Shown here: one piece after another, positions 35,990-47,836 of the stretch
How the letters are laid out: every line of letters begins with the position of its first letter
Numbering within the stretch: position 1 is the stretch's first letter
From: Chinchilla lanigera
Lineage: Eukaryota > Chordata > Mammalia > Rodentia > Chinchillidae
Direction of reading: 5' to 3'
DNA length: 64,000 nucleotides
Assembly (NCBI RefSeq): GCF_000276665.1
Contig: NW_004955437.1
Location: 4,466,398 to 4,530,397 of the forward strand
Notes under the pieces: model-generated
Seen by the model: only the letters and a program-made list of their open reading frames with translations
What the model was told of the DNA's origin: nothing
The model's database searches: none
Position numbers and translations under genes: made by a program

Positions 35990-36904
35990 CAAGGGTCCCA
36001 AAACCATGTAGTGTGGAAAAGGACAGGATTTTCAACAAATGAATGAATTTTGACCTTTACATCACACACAACATACAAAAATTAAAGCAGAATGAATCAG
36101 AGACATAAATGTCAACACCCAAACTATAAAACCCTTGGAAGAAAATATAGGAGTAAATCTTTGTGACCTTGGAGTAGTGGTGGTTTTTCTGGATATAATA
36201 CCCTAAACATATGCAACGAAAGAGAAAATAGGACTAAAAATTGAGCACCAAAATTCTAAAACTTTTGTGCTCCAGTGGGGACCATCAAAGGACAACCTAC
36301 AAAATGGAAGCAAATACTTACAAATCATACTTCTCATAAGGGTCTGGTGTCCAGAATCTACAGAGGACTTCAACAGCAAAGAGTCAAATGAAAATGACTG
36401 CCTTTGCATTCAGGGCATGGCCCAGGGGGCTTCTGAAAAATTAATCTTGAAATGGTCCTAATTTAAAAATGAGCTAAGGATCTGAATCAACAATTCTCCA
36501 AAGAAGATAAAGAAACAGCCATCAAGTGCAGAAAAAGACACTTAACATCATTAGTCATCTGGGAAATGCAAATCAAAACTACCATGAAATATTATTTCAT
36601 TCTCTCTAAGATAGCTATAAACTTTTTTTTTTTTTGGTTTTTCTCCGGTACCGGGAACCGAACTCACGACCTTGCGCTTGCCAGGCAGGCGCTTTGTCGC
36701 TGAGCTAAATCCCCAGCCCCTAGCTATAAACTTTTTTAAAGGGGAAATAGCAAGTATGAGCAAGGCTATGGAAAATGTAATCTTCCCACATTGCTAGTGG
36801 TAATGTAAAGTGGTGAAGCTGCTTTGGAAAATGGGCCTGTAGCTGCTCAAAAAGTTACAAGGAGGTTTTCACAAGACCCAGCAAATCTACTTCGCAATAT
36901 CTAC
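35990..36904 (+). mobile_element. L1 ORF2 3' end, with a 58-bp foreign insert and an ID SINE
   Basis: Familiar L1 3' ORF2 text: AACTATAAAACCCTTGGAAG, GGTCTGGTGTCCAGAATCTA, CACATTGCTAGTGGTAATG. At 36401-36458 it contains a stretch absent from L1 and nearly identical to 35671-35728. All frames broken. Confidence 0.75.
36629..36720 (-). mobile_element. ID SINE, antisense, with 17-bp target duplication
   Basis: CCGGTACCGGGAACCGAACT and GCTGAGCTAAATCCCCAGCC. Flanked by perfect TAGCTATAAACTTTTTT at 36612-36628 and 36721-36737. Confidence 0.94.
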
Positions 36905-37436
36905 CCCAGAGAGGCCAAGACGGCAGAGTAGAAGCCAGCAGCAGATTACAGGCTCTCTAGGACCTGGAATCAACTTGGAAAATTGCTACTTAGAAGTAAG
37001 AGAAGAAATAAAGAGTAACAGAAAAGCTAAAAATCATGGACAAACAGAAAACGATGTAGGAAAAAAAGCACAAAGCAGCCTAAAACCCTAATCTAGGCTC
37101 CCAAGAGAAAGGGAGCCCAAGTCTACAAGCCCGGGGTAAGCCCAGAAAGGGCCCCAGCCCCGGTGATAAATGCAGTGGCAGCGCCAGCCCCAGTTGCAAA
37201 AGCAGAGTGAGGTTTTACCTTGAATGTGACTCCTGCTGTGTAACAGGCTAGCTTTGGAGAAGAAGTGCCTGCCATATCTAGGAGTAATACGGTCAGGAGC
37301 CACTTTAAGAGGGGTTCTATTGTTTGAGACTGAGCTACTTTGGGAAGCAGAAGTAATAAAACAACCATACTTCAGAGTTGCTGGGGTCACCCAACCACAG
37401 TGACTAGGTGGAAGGCAGCCACAAGACATAGCTGTG

Positions 37437-37565
37437 AGCCAGGCATGGTGGCACATCCCTGTAACCCCGGCACTTGGGAGGCCGAGGCAGGAGGATCACA
37501 AGTTCGAGGTCAGCTTGGACTACATAGTGAGACCCTACCTCCACAGAGAGAGAGAGGGAAAGAGA
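37437..37565 (+). mobile_element. B1 SINE inside L1
   Basis: GAGCCAGGCATGGTGGCACA, GGGAGGCCGAGGCAGGAGGA and CTACATAGTGAGACCCTACC, then a GA-rich tail. Confidence 0.9.
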
Positions 37566-39420
37566 CAGACAGCTATGGAGAGGGGAATAGCTAGTCAGGG
37601 CCCTCCTGGAATTTTAAGCAGTGAGGCTGCTGCTCAGGCTGTGGAGGATGCAGTGATCGGCAGCAGCGCCCTCCGTGGTGGGAGCCAGACCCTTTGATTG
37701 GGCTTCTGAGGGGGCTGCGTCTGACAGCGCTGTGACCAACCCAGTGCACGGCTTGGCTCCTCACTGCCCCTTCTAGCACACGGCTCAAGGACTCTTTGTC
37801 TCTGCCACGCATCAACATGATCAGGGGTGTGCCTCTGCACGGATGTTTGCTGTGTCCCTGGGCACAGGCAGAGGGGCCTCTGAAGCAAGTGGGCACTTCA
37901 CAAGCCCACAGGCTGCAAAGCTAGTTGGGTACAGCGGTGGCTCAGGTGCACAGAAGGGCCCAAACTAGCACTAAAAGCCTCTGGAGTGAACGGAACCCTG
38001 AGGCGGACAATACCGAATGACCCCGGCCCAGCGGGAAGGAGGGGAGCTAGCAGCATTTGTCCCTAAATGGGTCTGGAAACACAGCAGGCCCCAGAGGTGA
38101 CTCACCGTCCTCCCCACAGTGGATTTTAATACCCGACGCTCTGAAAGGAATTCTGCCCTCCGAGACGGGAGGCAACGTTCTGCGCCCGTTTCTTTTTTTT
38201 CTTTCTGTATTTGTTTAGCTTTTTCTCTTTGTCTTGTTTGCTATTGTTTTGTGTTACTTTTACCTCATTCTATTAACTTTTTTTATTCTTTCAGCTTTTA
38301 ATCACACTTTTTTCTTTTTCCTCCTCATCTTCCTTTTCAAATTTTACTTTTTCCCCTTTTCCCATTCTCCACCCATCCATTATTATTACTTTAACTTGTA
38401 TTTTTTTGGTTTTTTTAGTTTACTCCATATTATTATTGTTTTTTTTCCCATTGTTAATGGTGGTACAGTTGTTGCTTTTCATTGGTTTTTACTGTATGTC
38501 AATATCCGGTTTGGGTTTGTGTTGTCGTAGTTACTATGGTTTGTTTTCCCCTCTCTAAGTGCAGTGGAGGTCAAATCCTCAAAAAGCCTGGACACTAACA
38601 AGACCCTCACATAAAAGTGGAAGAGAGATCCACGCCAAGACATGCACAAGTCTCAAGTCAGGAAAACAAGAAGTATGAACAAAACAAGGCACCATGACTT
38701 CTCCGAGTGTCCATAACTCGTTAGTAAATAAATACAGAGACACCACAGCAGATGAAGTGCCAAAGAATTCAAAATACTGTTTTTTAAAATGATGAATGAC
38801 TTCAGAGAAGATATAAATACATGGCTGAATGAAGTAAGGAAGACTATACGGATATGAAGGAGGAGAGAGAGAGGGAGGGAGGGAGAGACATTGATTCTGA
38901 AGAAATCTTGGAAACAAAAAGTGCAGTAAGTCAAATCAAAAGCTCAGCGGAGAGCTTCACCAACAGACAGGATCAAGCAGAAGGCAGATTTTCAAGGCTT
39001 GAAGTTACAGTTGAGGAACTATTACCAGCAGATACTAGTAAAGGAAAAAAGCCCAAGAAATTATGAACAAAACATCCAAGAACTCTGGGATATGGTTAGA
39101 AGACCAAATGTAGGACTTTCTGGTATAGAAGAAGTGCCAAGGTTCAGATTAATAGCATAGAAAATCCTTTAGTGACATTAGGACAGGAAACTCCCCAAAT
39201 CTTGGGGAAGATACAGATACATCCAGGTACAGGAAGCATTTAAAACTTCAAACAGGCACAACCAGACAACACCTCCCAGTGTTCCATTATAGTTAAAATG
39301 TCGGGAGGACAGAGCAAGGAAAAATATATAAAGCTGTAAGGGAGAAATGCTAAGTCACTTATAGAGGCAAACCAATCAGAGCAATTTCAGACTTTCTGGC
39401 AAAAGCCCTATAAGGCCAGG

Positions 39421-40200
39421 TGTGGAGGACCACCGTGACAGCCTTTCTTGGAAGAAGACCATTTGTCTCCATTTTGGCTGAACCTTGCCTTACTCCCATG
39501 TATTGACATGTATAGTGCTGACAAGGATATTGCTCTATCCCCTTAATTGGCTTTAAGCAATGCAAATGGGTCTAGCGGAGGGTGCTGATATGGAGCCTTT
39601 AAAGCAGTGGACAGGTCCCGATGCCCTCCTTACCTCCCAACTGCTAAGCATGGGCTAGGCCAAGAGACTCCGCACTGCTAGAGACTGAGGCCGTGATATC
39701 TCAGGGCAGAAGGGCCAGACATCAAAGCTGAGGCAGCAACCAAATCACAAGATACTTCCTCAAACTGTGTTCTACAGATTCTGCCCAACCTAGAGGCTAC
39801 CTGTTACCTGAATCCAGTACTCTTTCTGCAGACCTCTCTCTGCATATTGCAGCGGTGCTGTTGTGCCTCCCACCTGGCCCAGCTCACAGCACTCACTCAC
39901 GTACTTCCTGCCATGCTCACAGTCTCTCATCCCTGAGCCACTCCCCTCTTTACGAATTAATACAGCCCGGTTCAGCCCCAGGTCGTGGCCTTTGTTCTAG
40001 ACAGCCATTGTTCTGACAGGACTTAGGATCCCCTTGGCTCCCCCACAATTATAGACACATGTTTATTTCTTCATTCTCGCTGTGGGTTGCACTGGAAGCG
40101 GTAGATTGGAATTCACTTACTAGAATTCCAAAAACTTTTCCCTGGGATTACAAATATAAACTCCTCCACACTGTGATGAGGCTAGAGCCGGCTTCCTATA
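39421..40200 (+). mobile_element. Solo LTR, copy 2 of the 0.77-kb family
   Basis: Begins TGTGGAGGACCACCGTGACA and ends AGAGCCGGCTTCCTATA. Perfect 6-bp target duplication GCCAGG at 39415-39420 and 40201-40206, inside the L1. The polyadenylation hexamer is altered: AATTAATACAGCCC replaces AATTAATAAAACCC of copy 1. This copy fixes the borders for the family. Confidence 0.85.
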
Positions 40201-41111
40201 GCCAGGGGTGAATAAAATGATGCATTTCAAGCCCTGAATAAAAGAAAATAACTGTCAACCTATATTACTATATCCAGCAAATATATAACCTTCAAATTTG
40301 AACAAGAAATTATTAGATAAGCATAAACTAAAAAAATTCATGACCATTAAACCAGCTTTGCAGAAGACACTTAAAGGAGCTCTATACACAGAATAAGCAG
40401 AATACATCAGCCAATTACAATAGGGAAAGAATCAAACACTAGAAAAACAAAATGACAAGAATTGGTACACACCTTTTTATAATAACTCAGAAGGTAAGTG
40501 TGTTAATTTTCCAATTAAAATCCACGGCAGATTGGATTAAAAAACAAGACTACTTGCAAGAAATACACCTTACTAGCAAAGAAATAAATAGACTTCAAGT
40601 GAAAGGATGGGGAAAATATTCTATGCTAATGGAACTTGAAAGCCACATGAGTAGCTAAACTCATGTCTGACAAAGCAGACAAAATTAGATGAGACTAAGA
40701 AGACCACTAACTATTGGTAAAGGGAACAATCCACCAAAAAGATATAACAATTGTAAATATATTATGCACCTAACATTGGTGCACTCAATTTTACACACAC
40801 AAAAAAACTATTCAATATATAAGGACATACAGATCCCAGTACAACAGTGAGTGACTGTGATGTTTCACTTTCATCAATAGGCAGGTCATCCAGACAAAAA
40901 GATCAGCAAAGAAACATGAGAGTTAAACTATACTATAGATAAAATAGACATTCACAGATATCTACAGAACATTCCATTCAACAACTACAGAATACATATT
41001 CTTCTTAAGCAGCTCATGTTCTCAAAAACAAATCATATTTTAGGTCATAAATTTTGCAAGCAATAACAAATGCAAAAAACACTGAAATAATTTTTGTATC
41101 TTACCATATTA

Positions 41112-41231
41112 TTATTATTATTATTATTGTGGTTTTTTTTGTTATTTGTTTTTCTCCGGTACTGGGAACCGAACTCACGACCTTGCGCTTGCCAAGCAGG
41201 TGCTTTGCCGCTGAGCTAAATCCCCAGCCCC
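41112..41231 (-). mobile_element. ID SINE, antisense, with 17-bp target duplication
   Basis: CCGGTACTGGGAACCGAACT and GCTGAGCTAAATCCCCAGCC. Flanked by TGTATCTTACCATATTA at 41095-41111 and 41232-41248. The left side also carries an (ATT)n run. Confidence 0.93.
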
Positions 41232-41698
41232 TGTATCTTACCATATTATAATGGAATGAAATTAGAAATCAATAGCAAGGCAAACTACAAAGCTCTGCAA
41301 ACATATGGAGATTGAATAATTCACTTTTGGATGATCAGTGGATCATTGAAGAAATCGGGGAGGAAATATAAAAATTCCTAAAAACAAGTGAGCATGGAAA
41401 CACAACATACCAGAACCCCAGAGGTATAGCAAAGGCGGTCCTAAGATGGAAATTTATAGCTATGAGTACCTACATCAAAACATCAGAGACCTCTCAAATA
41501 AATAACCTAATGATGCACCTCCAGGTCTTAGAAAAACGAGGACAATGCAAACCTAAACCCAAACTCAACAGGTGGAAAGAAATAATAAAGATCATAGCTA
41601 AAGTTAAGGAGATAGAGGCTGAAAGAACAACGCACAGGATCAATGAAACAAAAAGTTGGTTCTTTGAAAAGATAAATGAGATTGGTAAACTGTTTGCC

Positions 41699-41703
<5 letters not shown>

Positions 41704-41757
<54 letters not shown>
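41704..41757 (+). repeat. (GA)n microsatellite inside L1
   Basis: 54 bp of GA replacing or expanding a piece of ORF2. It creates chance open frames of Arg/Glu or Ser/Leu repeats. Confidence 0.97.
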
Positions 41758-41763
<6 letters not shown>

Positions 41764-41898
41764 TAAACCAATGGGGTTAGGGATGAAAAAGGGGATGGTA
41801 TCACAGATGTCACCCACTAATCTCCAGGGACTTACTAGGAAGTATTTAGAAAACCTATATTCTAATAAACTGGAGACCCTCGAAGAACAGGATAAGTT

Positions 41899-42293
41899 AT
41901 AGTTGATACATTGTGTCAACTTGGGGAGTGGAGAGGTTTGGCTAAGTGACTCAGCAGGGAGCCAGGGTGCTTACTTTGTGTACATCCTGAGCCTGTGGAA
42001 GAGGAGCGCATGGAGATTATGTGAGAGCTACATGCCCCTTAGGTGGGGGTAGCCTGTTTACAATGTAAAGGAGGGAAAGAGGCTACTTGCCCCCACTCCT
42101 CCTTTTTGCTCTTGTTGTTTTTGCTGTGTTCTGCCGCCATGCACGTTTGCTCTCTGCCATGTGCCACTCTGCCTTGGAGCCAGCCAAGTATGGACTGAAA
42201 CCTCCACAAACTGTGAGCTAAATAAACCTTTCCTTCCTTCATTTTGGGCGTCAGGTATTTTATCCCAGCAGTGAGAGGAAAGTAACCAAAACA
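41899..42293 (+). mobile_element. LTR-like repeat flanked by duplicated L1 sequence
   Basis: The 3' half has TATGGACTGAAACCTCCACA, TGAGCTAAATAAACCTTTCC and AAAGTAACCAAAACA. The same 3' half recurs at 56460-56780 and 62408-62513, and resembles MaLR LTR ends. The 70 bp of L1 at its left (41829-41898) is repeated at its right (42294-42360). Confidence 0.55.
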
Positions 42294-42480
42294 GACTTAT
42301 TAGGAAGTATTTAGAAAACCTGTATTCTAATAAACGGGAGACTCTAGAACAGGATAAGTTTCTAGACATACATGACATATATGGCTTACTACCAGTGAGT
42401 GTCTCTCACTGAAGTGGGTTGGTATAATTCCCAACCCACACTCTTAACCTCATTTGTATTTTGCCTTTACTTATGGAGCT
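42294..42480 (+). mobile_element. L1 ORF2 continuation
   Basis: Restarts with a second copy of the 41829-41898 segment, then continues into TCTAGACATACATGACATAT, consistent with the next piece of ORF2. It fades out before 42480. Confidence 0.55.
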
Positions 42481-42552
42481 TTGAAGGCACCTAATTTTTT
42501 TTTTATTTTAAAAATAAAAGGAGGAAAACATTGACAGACAGACAACTTTTTA

Positions 42553-42710
42553 CAAAATAGCAAAAGAACAGTACAGACAATACAGTTACAAACAAAGTGG
42601 TAGGAAATTAACAATGCTTGTTGTATTACATATTGATATCTTCAAAGTGGTTTCTCATGAAAACAGATAGAGACATGCAATATTGATCAATCAAGGACTC
42701 ATTAACAGTT
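42553..42710. repeat. Fourth copy of the unnamed 34.8-kb unit
   Basis: Shares CAAAGTGGTAGGAAATTA and GATATCTTCAAAGTGGTTTC with the units at 34800-35380, in the same order and orientation. Confidence 0.6.
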
Positions 42711-42842
42711 TCTTTCAGCAAAGAAATAGAAGACAGTAGAACAACTATGTTAACTATCCTGTATGTACATACATACAAAATTTCTCCTTTCCCTTCTCTT
42801 TTCCCACATCCCAACTGCCCTTTACCCTTGAGTGTTTTCCTA

Positions 42843-42845
<3 letters not shown>

Positions 42846-42884
<39 letters not shown>

Positions 42885-42979
42885 GTCTTTTTTTGGTTTT
42901 TCTCCGGTACCGGGAACCGAGCTCACGACCTTGTGCTTGCCAGGCAGGCGCTTTGCCACTGAGCTAAATCCCCAGCCCC
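42846..42979 (-). mobile_element. ID SINE, antisense, long poly-T
   Basis: About 38 T, then CCGGTACCGGGAACCGAGCT and CACTGAGCTAAATCCCCAGC. TTTTCCTATC / TTTTCCTGTC on either side is a probable target duplication. Confidence 0.92.
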
Positions 42980-43119
42980 TTTTCCTGTCATTTCGCAATG
43001 TCTATCATACCTCCCAGTTTAAATTAACTCTTTCAGGTAAGGCACCTAAATTTAAAAGCCTTATCCAGTCATCTGATCTATTGTTGCTCTCATTCTGGAC
43101 TCTGGTATTATTAGGGAAA

Positions 43120-44940
43120 TCTTAGCTACTCGATATTACATCACTAATTCAATATATTCTTTTTTCTTTTACAGCATAATCTAAAGCACTTAATATGTTA
43201 ATCAACCTAGAACTTATTTTGGAGTTTAATGTGAGATAAAGCTATTACCTTTCATTAACCTTCTATCACCACACTGTTTGCTGGCTAAACTCTTTTCTTG
43301 CCACAGACTTGAAATGGGAGTCTTACTATAGACTAAGCTATTTATACATATACACTACAGTATATTACATTAGGCCTTCCATTTTGCTCCGTTGATTTGT
43401 TTTTTCTATGAAAATAATTATGCACTAATAAAGTTTTTAAAAATTTGGTAGTACTAGATTGCCATTATTCTTTGTTCTTTTTGAGCTTTATTGGCTATTC
43501 TTGTTCATTTATAGTTTTAGATGATCTAAGATCTCTCTACCATTCAATTAGCAGGAAAAAAAGCTGTTTGAACTTCAATCAGACTTGCATTCAATTTATA
43601 GATTAATCTAGAGACTACTGACATCTTTACAATGTGGAACCTTTATATCAGGAATGTGGTATACCTCTCCATTTATTTTAGCTAACTTTTATGTCAGAAG
43701 CTTCTATAGTGTTCATCAAATAGGTATTTAAAAATTATTTCTGTTTCATTTTTATTGCTATAGTTAATGGGATTTTTACATTTTATTTTACAAGAAAGCG
43801 CCATTGATTTTTTTAATATATTTATTTTTGTGACCAGTCACCTCACTGAACTATCCTATTAAGTCTAATCGTTTTTCAGCTGATTTATTTGTGTTTTTTA
43901 GCTAGACAATTCCATTGTCTGAGAGTAATGATGATTTTTGTTTCTCCTTTCCCATAGTTATATCTTTTATTTACGACTCTTACAATACATTAACTATATC
44001 TGACACAACACTAAGTAACAGCGGCCATGGCAGACATCTTTATCTTATGCCCGACTCCAGTGGGTATGTCTGTCGCTAGCCATTCGCCAACAAGTATGAT
44101 GCTGAGACTTCTTCTGCATATTCTTTTGTTCCTACTTTTTAAAAGTCAAATCTAATTTTTATAACATTTGAATTTTTACAAAATGCTTTTAAAGCATCTA
44201 TCGAATAATATACGATAGCTTAAGAGACAGCCTTCACTTAGTGTTGAGAAATTTTTTATTTCCATTTTTCTTTGCTTTGTGATGCTGGGGAGGGGACTCG
44301 GGGCCTCTGGTATGCTAAGCAAGTGCTCTACCACTGAGCTACATCCTAGTCCTGAAGAGATTTCCTTCTGCTGCATCTTTCTTATATTCACCGGTGTATT
44401 TTTACCTCCTCAAAACACATTATTTGTATATTATCACTTAAATGTCTCGTTGAATTTTTCTTACTTGTATTTTAGTTAATATTTTATATTTCTGTTATCA
44501 GGAGAATCAATCTGTTGTTTCCTTTTTTTATGCAATTACTATCTTGGGCAGTACTCGGTTATCAGGATAATTAATGCTAATAAAGAAGAAAAGATATCCT
44601 GTTTTTCTGTATTCTAGCACAGAACATGGGATGTGAAAGCCTTCAGAAGTTTTTAAGGAACTTACCTCAAAGTCACTCTACGCCCAGGAGCTTTGCTGAA
44701 GTAATATTTTTAAACAAGATTAAAACTGTCTAATTGTTCTCACTTTGATTACTGGTCTATTCTGGGCTTTCTACCTTTTCTGAGAAAACTATGTAAATCT
44801 TCATTTTCCTACAGACTTGTTGACTTGATGAGACCTTCTCAGCTATTACAGTTCCGTTCTGTATTTAAAACATTTCATCTTACATGTCGTGCTCATTTCT
44901 CTCTCATAATTTGTGTACTTGAGGGTTTCTATTTATTTAT
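43120..44940 (-). mobile_element. L1 ORF2, antisense, old
   Basis: Plus-strand text such as GCAGACATCTTTATCTTATG, AAGTATGATGCTGAGAC and AAATGCTTTTAAAGCATCTA is the reverse complement of the L1 reverse-transcriptase region. Heavily decayed. Split by an ID-like element at 44268-44356. Confidence 0.6.
44268..44356 (-). mobile_element. Old ID-like SINE, antisense
   Basis: GGGACTCGGGGCCTCTGGTA and TCTACCACTGAGCTACATCC preserve the complement of the A box; the B box is weak. Confidence 0.5.
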
Positions 44941-47836
44941 TTGCTATCTGTTGTTTGTTTCTGGACTCCTCCCCTGAGACCTACTCTTCCCTCACCCAGC
45001 TCCCTGCAAGGCTCTTGCTGGACCTACCTGCTGTCTCCCCTCACCCAAGTACCCAGGACTTCTGAGCAGAACTTTGCTTCTCTGAGAGTTTCTTACCGCA
45101 AAGCCTGGCTAGCACTAGAGAACGCCCATAACCACAAGTTTCCCTTCTCTTTTCCTACAAAAATTTGATCCTGTCCCATCCTCAGCTTACTGTCAGATTG
45201 CTGGTTAAACTAGCCAGCAAAATCAGTAAGAGGAAACAAAAGTCAAAAGCTACTGAGATCAATGTCCTGGGGTTGAAAAGCCCGGAGATAAGTCCTGAAG
45301 CAAATCTGTCACCAGCTAGCTCTGGGGCCTCTTCTCCACGCCTTGGTTTGCCCGGCTGCTAAGTAAGGCAGCTGGGTCTCTAGGTTTCTGGTCTCATTCA
45401 CCTCCTATGGTCATCTATTACCAAGTTTTCCAAATTAAATACTAAGAGTTGATACTAGATTCCTATGCTAATAGGTCTGCTTAATGGTCTAATTTTCACA
45501 GCTCTCTTTGAGACTTCTAAGCCAAAGCAGCAGACAGCAGGAGAGCTAATGCTGCTAAATATAACATGGCAATAGAGTTGTTTACAAAATTCATTGGGTA
45601 CTTCAGTATAAAAATTAAATCCACTTTGTTTCACTCTCCTGATGAAGTTACCAATACAAGCTTGAGCTGTCGCCAGAAAAAACTAAGGTAGTAGCAAGAA
45701 ACGGAAATCATCATATTGCCAAACAAAGCCAAATAACAATACAGAAGGTGCTAGAACAGGTCTGACTTGTATATTTGTTTGCCGTCAGGGTTATGATTTC
45801 TTCCAAAGGACACCTTGAATTTCTTAATTCTGTTCTTAAACAATTGTCTGAGACAAGAGCACTATTTTAAGGTGACAGAGTAATACAGTCACGAACATTT
45901 AAATTGCCAACTTTCAGATACAAACGGATCTCACATTTGGTTTCTTATGCTTTACATTGCATTTTTTGTGTCAAAGGTGTGTAAGACTCACTTTGTCAGA
46001 CTTACAAATGATTCCAATTTACCAACGTTCTCCTGGAACAGACCTCTTTCGTAAGTCAGGGACTTAACTGTATTTGAATTCAGAATTAATGAAACACCCC
46101 CTTCTTCTAAGCCCTGTACCCTTTCTAAAACATGACCCCATCCCAGCTCTGTGTGGTTTCTGCCATGAATTTACATCACTGGTAACATCTCATCGATTGG
46201 TCCAGAATGGAACATATGACCAAGGCTGAGCCAATAAGTGTCTTCCCTGAATATTTGGACTTGGAACCCTTGAGTGTTAAAGGAATTCCCTGAGAATGCT
46301 GCTTATGCTGAGTCTGGCAATAGTGAAGGCAGCCAGCCACCAGGGCTGTGAGTTCTGCCCTGTGGAAAAGAATGATTTGTAGCAATAAAGAAAATAGGCA
46401 GAGAGAAATAGAACACCAAAGCAGCTATGTACAGACTACAAGGCTACAAAGAGACACCACTCTTAGACCAACTCAGAGAGCTGGAGTGCTACGAAAAATC
46501 CCAGAGTGAAAAAAGCTACAGATGGTCAATAAATCACCGCCAATAGTATATGGAAGCTGTTTGCATTGGGTACCAGTGTTTAGGTAGAAGACAGCTACCA
46601 TGTGAAAGCACTTAGAACATAGAGTAGTGTGCTACTGATGAACAGACCAAGTTCAAGATGAGGAGAGAGGGAATGACGGCAGAGCAAGCTAAAGAGTGAA
46701 TGCAGAAGGACCGGTGGCTAATGACTTGGGTATGTCTGAGTCAACTATGTATCACAGATACATTAACTATGTAATAAATTCAGTGTAAGCTTTATTTTAT
46801 ATCACAGTTTTGGTGTCTCATAATCAACCACTTTTATAATCTTTATAAATACCTGAATGAATGAACGAATGAACTGTATGTAAAGTTACAGAGATCAGAA
46901 CCCAGAAGATCTGGAAAGTGAATGCCAACAACATTTGGATGTTCCAGATGAATAGTCTCCCTTACTGGGTAACTCAAGCCCGCCAAGATGAGCTGTGCCT
47001 CTCTGCCCTTTAGTTCCACTGACTCAGCCGCTGCTGCCATTGCTGCTGCTGCTGCTACCGCTTCTGTGTCTGTAACCCCTCGCCCCGCTTCCTTTCCCTG
47101 GAATAATTTTCCATCTGTCTTCCACGGAACATCTGGTAATTTTTAAAATTTTTTAAATCTTTTAACTATGTTTTTCAAAATATTAATATTACGATCCTTT
47201 CCCAGGCAATCTGAGTAGCTATGAATTCTATGACCAGCTGTTTCTGCGAAACCCTGGAGCCGCTGCCGTGAAAGTCTATGGCCACCGCTGTGCAACTCTG
47301 CAGCCATTGCTATGGAACTTGTCACAGCGCTTCTCACACTGTCTTCAAGTACGTATTTGCATGTTCGTCTTTCCTCGCTGTGCTGCATTCAGCCTTGTAT
47401 GCCTTTCATCTAGCAGGTGGCCTGTACTGCCTGGTTACTGAGCGACGGTATGAATGAAGCTCTAGTTACTCTGTGTTATAACAGTGGCTACAGTTTGTCA
47501 ATTAGTGGCAAACATATTTTGATATGATCTTATATAGATATGCAAAAGCGTAGAATTTTGCTTTTTGCTAATCTGTTATCCAGACAGTATATCCAAGTGG
47601 TATCTGCTTACAATATAAAAAAGAAAAACAACACCCTAGCATACCAATGAGTGTGTTCCTCTCTGCTCAAGTATACCTGTATTGCATCCTTACTTTCAGA
47701 GGTATGAAGGGATAAAAGAAGCATAATATTTTTTCTAAATTCTATAGACACCCTTTAAAACTCAGTTATAATGTTAGGCAAACCTTAGAGCAAAAATGTG
47801 GAAATTTGGTTACGTTTCATAGGTTGCTAATCATAC
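44941..47836. other. Intron sequence, mostly unassigned
   Basis: Holds a possible MITE half at 45889-46072 (ends CGTAAGTCAGGGACTTAACTG, cf. 4613) and a short GCT run at 47040-47056. No exon was found before window exon 7. Confidence 0.4.

Larger units (their letters stand above)
36905..41898 (+). mobile_element. L1 with 5' UTR, ORF1 and first part of ORF2, interrupted
   Basis: Opens with GAGGCCAAGACGGCAGAGTA, an L1 5'-end look. 38850-39400 is ORF1-like (coiled-coil-type EILETKSAVSQIKSS at 38900). 40450-41060 resembles the ORF2 endonuclease region, and 41462-41700 the segment ending TKSWFFEKINEIGK. Every frame is broken. Insertions inside it: B1 at 37437, LTR at 39421, ID at 41112. Confidence 0.7.

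Noticed and set aside
35750..36007. Leu-rich minus-strand open frame next to the retroviral remnant, looking like membrane segments
   Set aside because: Arises from an AGAGGC-type simple repeat at 35880-35930; no retroviral gene matches it.
41462..41919. Long open frames with Arg-Glu or Ser-Leu repeats on both strands
   Set aside because: Created by the (GA)n tract in L1 ORF2; the rest is a broken L1 reverse-transcriptase fragment.
46843..47060. Short GCT run as a possible trinucleotide expansion or coding polyalanine
   Set aside because: Only about six units, interrupted, and in unannotated intron with no supporting exon.
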